DNA from: Streptomyces malachitofuscus
GTDB lineage: Bacteria > Actinomycetota > Actinomycetes > Streptomycetales > Streptomycetaceae
NCBI RefSeq assembly: GCF_014650055.1
Contig: NZ_BMUF01000019.1
Coordinates: 1 to 62,316 of the forward strand
DNA length: 62,316 nt
Direction of reading: 5' to 3'
In this document: positions 53,158 through 60,725 of the stretch, in pieces
Layout of the letters: every line of letters begins with the position of its first letter
How positions within the stretch are numbered: the first letter of the stretch is position 1
Made by a program: the position numbers and the translations under genes
Notes under the pieces: generated by a model
Told to the model about the DNA's origin: nothing
Seen by the model: the letters and a program-made list of their open reading frames with translations, nothing else
The model's database searches: none

Positions 53158-54504
53158 CTAAATCCGTTCGGGAACCGGGTTGCCCGCGTCGGCGATCGCC
53201 CGCCGCACCGGCACCCGCGCGAGCAGCGCGAATCCCAGGACGAAGAAGCACACCAACGAGATGATCGCGTCCCGGTAACTGCCCGTGAGCTGGTAGGTGA
53301 GCCCGAACAGCAGCGGGCCGAGCCAGCTCATCCCGCGGTCGCTCAGCTCGTAGGCCGAGAAGTACTCGGCCTCCTTGCCCGGCGGTACGAGGTGCGAGAA
53401 GAGCGAGCGGGACAGTGCCTGACTTCCGCCGAGGACCAGGCCGATGCCGGCGGCCAGCACGAAGAACCACACGGGCGCCCCGGCCGGCAGGAAGTACCCC
53501 GCCCCCAGGGTCACCGTCCAGGCCACCAGGGAGCCCAGGATGGTCCGCTTCGCGCCGTACCGACGGGCCAGGCGGCCCAGCGCCAGCGCGCCCGCCACCG
53601 CCAGCACCTGCACCAGCAGCACGGCGACGATCAGCGTCGACTGTCCGAGCCCCAGCTCCTTCGATCCGTACACCGAGGCCTGGGAGATCACCGTCTGGAT
53701 GCCGTCGTTGTAGACCAGGTACGCCAGCAGGAAGGCGAGCGTGAGCGGGTGCCGGCGCATGTCGCGGACGGTCGCCGCGAGCTGCCGGAAGCCCGGCAGC
53801 GCGGCCTCCCGCGCGGGAGCGCGGCGGTCGCGGAGCCGACGCAGCGGCACCAGCGCGAAGGCGCCCCACCACAGGCCGGCCGACGCCAGGCAGATGCGCA
53901 CCGCCATGCTCTCGGAGACGCCGAAGCTTTCGTGACCGTTGTAGAGGACGAGGTTCAGGACGAGGACCAGTGCCCCGGCCGCGTAGCCGAAGGCCCACCC
54001 GCGCGAGGAGACCGCGTCGCGCTCCTCCGGCGAGGCGATCTGCGGAAGGTAGGAGTTGTAGAGCATCATCGCCACGGACTGCGCCGCGTTCGCCACGACC
54101 AGCAGCACACCGCCGAGCAGATACCGCTCGCCGTCGAGGAAGAACATGCCCGCCGTGGCCGCCGCCCCCGTGTAGGCCGCGGCCGCCAGCAGCGGCTTCT
54201 TCCGGCCCGTGCGGTCGGCGGCGGCCCCCACCAGCGGCATCACCAGCACGGCGAGGATCACCGACAGGGAGACCGCGTACGCGAAGAAGGATCCCGCGCG
54301 CACCGGGATGCCCAGCGGGTGGACGAAGCCGTCCGCGTCCGCCGCCGCCTCGGCGACCGACGTCAGATAGGGGCCGAGGAAGACGGTGAGCACGCTCGTG
54401 GAGTACACGGAGCACGCCCAGTCGTAGACGTACCAGCCACGCTGTTCGCGTCGCCGGCCGACGGCGTCGTCCCCCGCCGGTGACCGCACGGTGTCGGTGT
54501 CCAC
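53158..54504 (-). CDS. Atg22/UMF1-like MFS transporter
   Basis: 448 aa from GTG 54504. Twelve hydrophobic segments. N-terminal GWYVYDWACSVYSTSVLTVFLGPYL is the hallmark of the Atg22-like UMF1 group, with PLVGAAADRTGRKKPLL as the A-motif and LVYNDGIQTVISQASVYG in TM7. Yeast Atg22 exports amino acids from vacuoles; bacterial substrates are unknown. The reading frame is open upstream, but RBS-like GGGAAGCGAGG lies before 54504. A gap of 50 bp separates it from the GDPD stop, same strand. Confidence 0.87.
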   Translation of the reverse strand: MDTDTVRSPAGDDAVGRRREQRGWYVYDWACSVYSTSVLTVFLGPYLTSVAEAAADADGFVHPLGIPVRAGSFFAYAVSLSVILAVLVMPLVGAAADRTGRKKPLLAAAAYTGAAATAGMFFLDGERYLLGGVLLVVANAAQSVAMMLYNSYLPQIASPEERDAVSSRGWAFGYAAGALVLVLNLVLYNGHESFGVSESMAVRICLASAGLWWGAFALVPLRRLRDRRAPAREAALPGFRQLAATVRDMRRHPLTLAFLLAYLVYNDGIQTVISQASVYGSKELGLGQSTLIVAVLLVQVLAVAGALALGRLARRYGAKRTILGSLVAWTVTLGAGYFLPAGAPVWFFVLAAGIGLVLGGSQALSRSLFSHLVPPGKEAEYFSAYELSDRGMSWLGPLLFGLTYQLTGSYRDAIISLVCFFVLGFALLARVPVRRAIADAGNPVPERI

Positions 54505-54554
54505 CCGCGCCTCGCTTCCCCGTGAACGCGCCGAGGCGACGGGGCGCGGGGGTC

Positions 54555-55322
54555 TCAGACCCAGATGCCGCGGTCCTCCATGACCTTGCGCAGTGTGTCG
54601 ATGTGATCGGTCATGATGCCATCCACTCCCAGGTCCAGAAGCCGGTGCATCCGCTCGGCCTCGTTGACGGTCCACACATGTACCTGCAGCCCGCGCGCAT
54701 GGGCCGCCCGCACGAAGCGGTGGTCCACCACCCGCACCCCCGACTGCATCTCGGGCACCTGGGCGGCGACGGCCGACCGGCGCAGCGCGGCCGGCATCCC
54801 CCACGACCGCAGCCGGAGGTTCAGCACGCCCCGGGTGCCGTACGACGTGGCCAGCCGCGGCCCGGCCAGCCGCTGTGCCCGCACCACGCGGGCCTCGGAG
54901 AAGGAGCCGACACAGATCCGGCCCCACGAGTCGGTGCGCTCGATCAGGTCCAGCAGGGGCACCAGGGCCGGCTCTGCCTTCACGTCGATGTTCCAGCGCG
55001 TCTCGGGGAAGGTCTCCAGGAGCTCCTCGAACAGGGGGACCGGTTCGACGCCCGCCACGCGCGCGTGCGCCACGTCACGCCACGGCAGGTCGGCGATCCG
55101 GCCCGCGCCGTCCGTCACCCGGTCGAGCGTCGCGTCGTGGAAGGCGACGAGCCGGCCGTCGCGCGTGGCGTGGACGTCGGTCTCGATGTACCGGTAGCCC
55201 GCCTCGACGGCGCACCGGAACTGCCGCACGGTGTTCTCCAGGCCGTCCGCCGCCCCGCCCCGGTGGGCGAAGGCGAGGGGGCCGGGATGGTCGAGATAGG
55301 GGTGGCGTATCCGCGGGGTCAC
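54555..55322 (-). CDS. Glycerophosphodiester phosphodiesterase
   Basis: 255 aa from GTG 55322, which overlaps the stop of the upstream yczE gene (GTGA). The GDPD motifs are visible: FAHRGGAADGLENT (catalytic His and metal Glu), YIETDVHATRDGRLVAFHD (second metal pair and His), and NIDVKAE. The C-terminal motif VHVWTVNEAERMHRLLDLGVDGIMTDHID is typical. It is cytosolic (no signal peptide), hydrolysing glycerophosphodiesters to glycerol 3-phosphate and alcohol. Confidence 0.93.
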   Translation of the reverse strand: MTPRIRHPYLDHPGPLAFAHRGGAADGLENTVRQFRCAVEAGYRYIETDVHATRDGRLVAFHDATLDRVTDGAGRIADLPWRDVAHARVAGVEPVPLFEELLETFPETRWNIDVKAEPALVPLLDLIERTDSWGRICVGSFSEARVVRAQRLAGPRLATSYGTRGVLNLRLRSWGMPAALRRSAVAAQVPEMQSGVRVVDHRFVRAAHARGLQVHVWTVNEAERMHRLLDLGVDGIMTDHIDTLRKVMEDRGIWV

Positions 55323-55984
55323 GGACGCAGTATCGCGCGCCGCGGCCGGCCACCGGCAACGACCTGGCTGCCGTCGGATGCCGAGGGGACGGCGAAGACC
55401 CGCAGGAACAGCTGGGCGAGCGGGCCGATGGTCACCGCGTACAGCAGGGTGCCGACACCCACGGTGCCCCCGAGGACGAAGCCCGTGACCACCACCGTGA
55501 TCTCGATGGCCGTACGGACCAGGCGGACCGACACCCCCGTGCGCCGGTTCAGCCCCGTCATCAGGCCGTCGCGCGGGCCGGGGCCGAAGCGCGCCGCGAT
55601 GTACAGCCCGGTCGCCGCCCCGTTCAGCACGATGCCCGCCGCCATGAGGGACACCCGTACGGCCATGGCGTGCGCGTCCGGCACCACGGCCAGCGTCGCG
55701 TCCATCGCCGCGCCGATCACCAGGACGTTGGAGACGGTGCCCAGGCCGGGCCGCTGACGCAGCGGGATCCACAGCAGCAGCACGGCCGCACCTGTGAGCG
55801 TCAGCACCACACCCATCGACAGCCCGGTCCGCTCGGACAGACCCTGGTGGAGCACGTTCCAGGGTTCGAGCCCGAGCCCCGACCGCACCAGCAGCGCCGA
55901 ACTCGCGCCGTACAGCGCCAGCCCGGCGTACAGCTGGAACAGCCGGCGTGCGAGATGCCCGTGCCGGGACGAGAACCTGGCCAA
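55319..55984 (-). CDS. yczE: YczE/YitT-like membrane protein
   Basis: 221 aa from TTG 55984, with GGGGGG 9 bases upstream; no ATG or GTG near suits better. About five membrane helices with internal motif GLGLEPWNVLHQGLSERTG and GPGPRDGLMTGLNRRTG, repeated blocks typical of the YczE family. Divergent from a MocR regulator, the arrangement known as YczR-YczE in many bacteria. Probably transports or senses a vitamin-B6-linked compound; function is not established. Coupled to GDPD by a 4-bp overlap. Confidence 0.85.
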   Translation of the reverse strand: MARFSSRHGHLARRLFQLYAGLALYGASSALLVRSGLGLEPWNVLHQGLSERTGLSMGVVLTLTGAAVLLLWIPLRQRPGLGTVSNVLVIGAAMDATLAVVPDAHAMAVRVSLMAAGIVLNGAATGLYIAARFGPGPRDGLMTGLNRRTGVSVRLVRTAIEITVVVTGFVLGGTVGVGTLLYAVTIGPLAQLFLRVFAVPSASDGSQVVAGGRPRRAILRP

Positions 55985-56007
55985 AACGTGCCCCCCTGTG
56001 GTGGAAG

Positions 56008-56080
56008 TGGACCGATGCGTGCCACCCTGTGGCTTGACTGGTCACGCCATCCATGGCCAATCCGGGGAAGGTGGACTGAT
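56008..56080. promoter_or_regulatory. Direct repeats in the yczE-yczR intergenic region
   Basis: TGGACCGAT (56008-56016) and TGGACTGAT (56072-56080) are near-identical direct repeats preceded by GAAG or GAAGG. MocR regulators bind pairs of direct repeats in divergent promoters. TTGACT (56034-56039) could be a -35. Confidence 0.5.
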
Positions 56081-56084
56081 TCTC

Positions 56085-57584
56085 ATGGCGCAGTGGACTT
56101 CGGCGGTGGGGCCGGCGCAGCTCGCCCGGCTGCTCAACTCCCAGCAGGACCGTCCGGCCGGCCCCGGTACCCGGCGCCCGCCCGCCTACCGCGCGCTCGC
56201 CGACGGCATCCGCCTGCTGGTGCTGGAGGGGCGGGTGCCGGTCGCCGCGCGGCTGCCCGCCGAGCGGGAACTGGCGCTCGCGCTGTCCGTCAGCCGCACC
56301 ACCGTCGCCGCCGCCTATGAGGCGCTGCGCGCCGAGGGCTTCCTGGAGTCACGGCGCGGCGCGGGCAGCTGGACCGCGGTCCCGGCGGGCAACCCGGTTC
56401 CCGCGCGGGGACTGGAACCGCTGCCGCCCGAGGCCCTCGGCTCGATGATCGACCTCGGCTGCGCCGCCCTCCCCGCCCCCGAACCCTGGCTCACCCGCGC
56501 CGTCCAGGGAGCCCTGGAGGAACTCCCGCCGTACGCACACACGCACGGCGACTATCCCGCCGGGCTCCCCGCACTGCGGTCGATGATCGCGGACCGGTAC
56601 ACCGCGCGGGGCATCCCGACCATGCCCGAGCAGATCATGGTGACCACCGGTGCGATGGGCGCGATCGACGCCATCTGCCACCTCTTCGGCGGACGTGGCG
56701 AACGCATCGCCGTCGAGTCGCCGTCGTACGCCAACATCCTCCAGCTGATGCGGGAGGCCGGCGCGCGGCTCGTCCCCGTCGCCATGGCCGAGGGCCTGAC
56801 CGGCTGGGACATGGACCGCTGGCGCCAGGTGCTGCGCGAGGCGGCTCCCCGCATCGCGTACGTCGTCGCCGACTTCCACAACCCGACCGGTGCGCTGGCC
56901 GACGAGGACCAGCGGCGCCGACTGGTGGACGCGGCCCGTTCGGCGGGGACGGTGCTGGTCGCCGACGAGACGATGAGCGAGCTGTGGCTCGACCCGGACG
57001 TGGAGATGCCGCGCCCGGTGTGCGCCTTCGACCCGGCCGGGGCCACGGTGATCACGGTCGGCTCGGCGAGCAAGGCCTTCTGGGCCGGGATGCGCATCGG
57101 CTGGGTCCGCGCGGCACCGGATGTGATCCGCAGCCTCGTCGCCGCCCGCGCGTACGCCGATCTGGGCACGCCCGTGCTGGAACAGCTCGCCGTGAACTGG
57201 CTGTTCGGCACGGAGGGCTGGGAGCAGGCGGTGGAGATCCGGCGGGCCCAGGCCCGGCAGAACCGGGACGAACTGGTGAGCGCGGTACGGCGGGAGCTGC
57301 CCGACTGGGAGTTCGAGGTGCCGCGGGGCGGCCTCACCCTGTGGGTGCGCACCGGCGGGCTCTCCGGCTCGCGGCTGGCCGAGGCGGGGGAGCGGGTCGG
57401 CGTGCGGGTGCCTTCCGGACCCCGCTTCGGAGTCGACGGCGCGTTCGAGGGCTATGTGCGGCTGCCGTTCACCGTGGGCGGCGCCGTGGCCGAGGAAGCG
57501 GCCGTACGTCTGGCCGCGGCAGCCCGGGTCGTGGAGTCCGGCGGGACGTCGGGCGCGGAAGCACCACGCACGTTCGTGGCCTAG
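56085..57584 (+). CDS. yczR: MocR-family regulator (GntR HTH fused to PLP aminotransferase fold), YczR type
   Basis: 499 aa from ATG 56085. The N-terminal GntR winged helix (about 40-102; LPAERELALALSVSRTTVAAAYEALRAEGFL) is linked by a Pro-rich hinge to a fold-type-I aminotransferase domain (about 125-490). The PLP lysine is K330 in GSASKAFWAGMRIGW, with an NPTG motif at FHNPTGALAD. MocR proteins bind PLP and control target genes without catalysing transamination. Divergence from yczE fits the described YczR regulon, so it probably controls yczE and itself. After the stop, 211 bp hold no gene. Confidence 0.92.
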   Translation: MAQWTSAVGPAQLARLLNSQQDRPAGPGTRRPPAYRALADGIRLLVLEGRVPVAARLPAERELALALSVSRTTVAAAYEALRAEGFLESRRGAGSWTAVPAGNPVPARGLEPLPPEALGSMIDLGCAALPAPEPWLTRAVQGALEELPPYAHTHGDYPAGLPALRSMIADRYTARGIPTMPEQIMVTTGAMGAIDAICHLFGGRGERIAVESPSYANILQLMREAGARLVPVAMAEGLTGWDMDRWRQVLREAAPRIAYVVADFHNPTGALADEDQRRRLVDAARSAGTVLVADETMSELWLDPDVEMPRPVCAFDPAGATVITVGSASKAFWAGMRIGWVRAAPDVIRSLVAARAYADLGTPVLEQLAVNWLFGTEGWEQAVEIRRAQARQNRDELVSAVRRELPDWEFEVPRGGLTLWVRTGGLSGSRLAEAGERVGVRVPSGPRFGVDGAFEGYVRLPFTVGGAVAEEAAVRLAAAARVVESGGTSGAEAPRTFVA

Positions 57585-57795
57585 CCCGAGGGGAGGGGCG
57601 CACCGCCGTACCCCCACAAAGCCAGGCCGGAGGAACCGCCGCACGACCGGAGCGGTCCCGCCCCGGCCCCGCACCGCGGACGGGCGCGGACCGGCGGCTC
57701 CGGCTCGCCCCGTCTGCGTCGGTCACAGCGCGCCCGGGCGCGGGCACCGCTGCCACCCGGTGGGCGCAGCCGTCGCCGCCCCGGCCGGGACGGGC

Positions 57796-59526
57796 TCAGG
57801 AGGACTCGGCGACCGCCGCTTCGGCGGGCACGGCCTCGCCGGAGACGGGATCGGCGGCGCCGACGTCGGCCGTCGTGCGCTGAGCGGACCCTCCGGACTC
57901 GGCGGGCACCTTCTCCGTCGTCACCTTGTCCAGGCGCACGGACTCCGCGGGCACCGCCCCCGGCTGCGCCGACTCCGGCTCCAGGCGCTCCGGCTCCTCG
58001 TCCGCCGGTGTCGTCCGGGGTGGCAGCAGGTCCATGACCGCCTGCCGGTGGGCGTCGCTCGTCGCGTCGTCGTACGGGTCCGGCGTCGCCGGCACCTGGA
58101 GGCGGTGCACCGGTCCCGTACCCAGGCGGGCGTACCCGCGTCCCGGCGGGACCTGGTCGACCGGGGTGGTGTGCGGGGGAGCGCCCAGGACGGCCGTCAG
58201 CTGCTCCGCCGTCGCGGGGCCGAGGACGACACGCGCGCGCGTGTGCTGCCGTACCGGATCACTGAGGGCCTCCAGGCTGTCGAACTGTTCCGCGACCACC
58301 ACGGTGACGTTCGCCGGGCGGCCGTGCCGCAGCGGGACCTGGAGCAGCGACTGGGGGTCCTTGCGGCCGTCCGCGTCGGACAGATGCGTGAACGCGCTCG
58401 GGCGGTCCAGCAGCAGCCACAGCGGACGCCTGGTGTCCTCCGGCGGCGGATCGCCGGCCTGATGGGCACGGTTCGCGGCGATCAGCCGGCGCTCCGTCTC
58501 GTGCGCGGCCCACTCCAGACTCGTCAGCGCCCCCGCCGACCCGCACTCGACGGCCAGCACGCCGTCCCGGCCGGTGAGGCAGGCGTACTCGCCGGTGCCC
58601 CCGCCGTCGACGATCACCACGTCGCCGTGGTGGAGCGCCTGCAGGGCGATGGAGCGCAGCAGCGTCGAGGTGCCGCTGCCCGGCTGGCCGACGGCGAGCA
58701 GATGGGGTTCGGTGGAGCGGACGCCGGTGCGCCAGACGACGGGCGGCACATCGCGCTGCTCCTCACCGTGCACGCCGTGGGTGAGCGGCAGCGTCCGCTG
58801 CACCCGGATGGGGTCGGTGAAGCCGAGGACCGTCTCGCCGGGTGCCGTGACGAAGGGCTGCGCGGCGATGTCCGTGGGCAACGGTGCGAGGACGCGGACG
58901 GTGAGCTGGTTGCCCTCCTCGTCCCACGCGAAGTGGTACTCGCGGCCCCGGCCCGACTTGGCGCCGAGCAGATGCTCGATCCGCGCGCGTGACTCCGGCT
59001 CGCCGTCGGTGAAGTAGGCGGGGTAGGCGATCACCAGGTGGGTGATGCGGCCGTTGCCGTCGAACTCGTACTCGGAGAAGGCCTTCCCCCAGTCGCCGCC
59101 GTGGGCGTAGAGCGGTTCCGGGTCCTCGGCGGTCGAGAAGTACGGGACCAGAGCCTCGTAGAGCGACCTCAGACGCTGGGTCTGCGACGGGTCCGGCCCG
59201 TTGGGCGCGGCGGGGGCGCGGTCCCGGCCCTGCCAGGCCGCCGCCGCCATCAAGCCCAAGACGGCGAGCAGCGGGCCGTACGGCGCGAGCGCCACGACCA
59301 GCACCACCGACGCCGTCAGGAAGAGCAGCGCGCCGCGCCGGTCCTTCGGAGTGTCGGCCCACCTGCGCCGCCCGGCCGAGGCCAGCCGGCGCAGACCGCG
59401 CGTGATGGTGATCAGCGGGTGGAGCACATCCGTGGCGCTGTCCGCCGCCGCCTTGGCCAGCTCCCGGCTCCGGGCGAGCTGTGCGCTGCCGTTGCTCAGA
59501 ATGCGGGGGAGGGGGCGCCGGGCCAC
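57796..59526 (-). CDS. FtsK/TraB-like membrane protein with a defective Walker A
   Basis: 576 aa from GTG 59526 (GGAGAC 6 bases upstream). The N-terminus is basic, two adjacent membrane helices lie at about 65-98, then a motor-like domain runs about 110-520 and an acidic, Pro/Glu-rich tail to 576. The P-loop reads LLAVGQPGSGTSTLLRSIALQAL: a Thr (T286) stands where Walker A needs Lys. The Walker B-like WLLLDRPS lacks the Glu, and VVVAEQFDSLEALSD is FtsK-like. This resembles actinomycete plasmid-transfer TraB/FtsK proteins. It probably binds or couples DNA or wall parts without ATP hydrolysis; function unknown. A small membrane protein is encoded just upstream, 49 bp away. Confidence 0.75.
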   Translation of the reverse strand: MARRPLPRILSNGSAQLARSRELAKAAADSATDVLHPLITITRGLRRLASAGRRRWADTPKDRRGALLFLTASVVLVVALAPYGPLLAVLGLMAAAAWQGRDRAPAAPNGPDPSQTQRLRSLYEALVPYFSTAEDPEPLYAHGGDWGKAFSEYEFDGNGRITHLVIAYPAYFTDGEPESRARIEHLLGAKSGRGREYHFAWDEEGNQLTVRVLAPLPTDIAAQPFVTAPGETVLGFTDPIRVQRTLPLTHGVHGEEQRDVPPVVWRTGVRSTEPHLLAVGQPGSGTSTLLRSIALQALHHGDVVIVDGGGTGEYACLTGRDGVLAVECGSAGALTSLEWAAHETERRLIAANRAHQAGDPPPEDTRRPLWLLLDRPSAFTHLSDADGRKDPQSLLQVPLRHGRPANVTVVVAEQFDSLEALSDPVRQHTRARVVLGPATAEQLTAVLGAPPHTTPVDQVPPGRGYARLGTGPVHRLQVPATPDPYDDATSDAHRQAVMDLLPPRTTPADEEPERLEPESAQPGAVPAESVRLDKVTTEKVPAESGGSAQRTTADVGAADPVSGEAVPAEAAVAESS

Positions 59527-59575
59527 TGCTGTCTCCAGAGGGTCGTACGGGCGGGCGGGGCGTGGTCGTGGCGGA

Positions 59576-59770
59576 TCAGAATTTGAAGCCGCCCAGGAGG
59601 CCGGCCAGGCTTTCGCCGCCCGCCTTGATACTGGGTGCGATGGCCGTGCTGGCCAGATAGAAGCCGAACAGCATCGCCACCAGGGCGTGCGACGCCTTCA
59701 GTCCGTCCTTGCGGAAGAAAATGAAGACGACGATGCCGAGCAGCACCACGCATGAGATCGAGATGATCAT
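59576..59770 (-). CDS. Small membrane protein next to the FtsK-like gene
   Basis: 64 aa with AGGAGA 6 bases before the ATG. Two hydrophobic segments (1-20 and about 28-46), a Lys-Asp-Gly-Leu-Lys turn between them, and a Gly-rich C-terminal end (GGESLAGLLGGFKF). Small proteins of this shape are typical partners (Spd-like) of actinomycete transfer genes, which fits the FtsK-like neighbour, though the link is inference. Probably cotranscribed with it. Confidence 0.75.
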   Translation of the reverse strand: MIISISCVVLLGIVVFIFFRKDGLKASHALVAMLFGFYLASTAIAPSIKAGGESLAGLLGGFKF

Positions 59771-59827
59771 GTGAGTTCTCCTGGTTCGCGGGGACAGTCA
59801 CCATGAGTACTTCCAGGATCACAGAAT

Positions 59828-59841
59828 GTATCTATACGATA
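59828..59841. promoter_or_regulatory. AT-rich palindrome with overlapping divergent -10 boxes
   Basis: GTATCTATAC (59828-59837) is a palindrome nested in TATC-TATAC-GATA (59829-59841). It carries -10-like TAGATA on the minus strand (toward the small membrane gene) and TACGAT on the plus strand. It is one of the most AT-rich spots in the window. The rest of 59771-60032 holds nothing else clear. Confidence 0.5.
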
Positions 59842-60032
59842 AAAGGTGCAACTGGGTGGATTTTCGCCGATTACCCCCGGACGGGCCTGCCGTGATCTTT
59901 ACCGCCGGCGCATCAGGTCATGTGCCGCGCGAGCCAGTACGCTGGCGATTCACCCGTACGGCTCTGCACCGCTCGCAGACGTACGTCCTGTCCCCGATGC
60001 GTGAAGCATGTGCAGTGAGAGGCGGTCCGGCG

Positions 60033-60425
60033 ATGACTGAAGCCCCCGACCCCGAGGTCGTGGAGCTGGCGACCAAGATCTTCGACCTGGCCAGGCGCGG
60101 CCGGACCGAGGAGCTCGTGGCCTACGTCGACGCGGGCGTGCCTGCCGACCTCACCAACGACCGCGGCGACTCGCTCGTGATGCTCGCCGCCTACCACGGC
60201 CACGCCGGGGCGGTGCGCGCGCTGCTCGAGCGCGGGGCCGACGCCGACCGTGTCAACGACCGGGGCCAGACACCACTCGCTGGGGCGGTCTTCAAGGGTG
60301 AGACCGAGGTGATCCAAGCCCTGCTGAAGGGCGGCGCCGATCCGTCCGCCGGCACTCCCTCGGCCGTCGACACGGCCCGGATGTTCGGCCGTACGGAACT
60401 GCTCGAGCTGTTCGGCGAGCGCTGA
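60033..60425 (+). CDS. Ankyrin-repeat protein
   Basis: 130 aa. Three ankyrin repeats are visible: about 38-70 (DRGDSLVMLAAYHGHAGAVRALLERGAD), 71-102 (DRGQTPLAGAVFKGETEVIQALLKGGAD), and a partial one at the end (TARMFGRTELLELF), with a preceding helical repeat (FDLARRGRTEELVAYVDAGV). There is no signal peptide or catalytic domain, so it is a small cytoplasmic protein-binding module. Streptomyces genomes carry a similar protein at this place, without a known partner. GAGAGGCGG precedes the ATG. Confidence 0.85.
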   Translation: MTEAPDPEVVELATKIFDLARRGRTEELVAYVDAGVPADLTNDRGDSLVMLAAYHGHAGAVRALLERGADADRVNDRGQTPLAGAVFKGETEVIQALLKGGADPSAGTPSAVDTARMFGRTELLELFGER

Positions 60426-60620
60426 GCGACCCGCTCCGACCAGCGACGACACGGAAAACGGGGGAGGCGGTACAGGGCCGCCGAAATTTCGGTCGCGGTA
60501 GATGTGACCGCCGGGTCATCATGACGACGTGATTCACGGACGCGATGGCTGGGCAGGTGTTGCCGCACCGCGCGGGCCGTGATGCGGTCCGCATGGGCCA
60601 CCGACGAGAGGCAGAGAGAG

Positions 60621-60680
60621 ATGGTCTACAGCAAGCAGGAAACGGCGGGCGCACCGACGTGTTGTCACGCGGCCAGGTAA
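60621..60680 (+). CDS. Putative 19-residue Cys-Cys peptide
   Basis: ATG 60621 is directly preceded by GAGAGAG, an excellent ribosome site. The 19-codon frame ends with a Cys-Cys-His segment (TCCHAAR) and TAA. It lies 46 bp before the HEAT-repeat gene, so it may be a leader peptide controlling it, or a small peptide of its own. No homologue is known to me. The rest of the 300-bp gap (60426-60725) shows no gene; a small hairpin-prone stretch (GCCGCCGAAATTTCGG) is near 60480. Confidence 0.45.
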   Translation: MVYSKQETAGAPTCCHAAR

Positions 60681-60725
60681 TGCACGTCCCCGGTTGCGTC
60701 GACGCTTGATGTGAGGCTGTTTCCC

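Noticed and set aside
57796..60425. Integrated conjugative element
   Set aside because: No integrase, att repeats, tRNA target or replication gene; composition matches the surrounding core.
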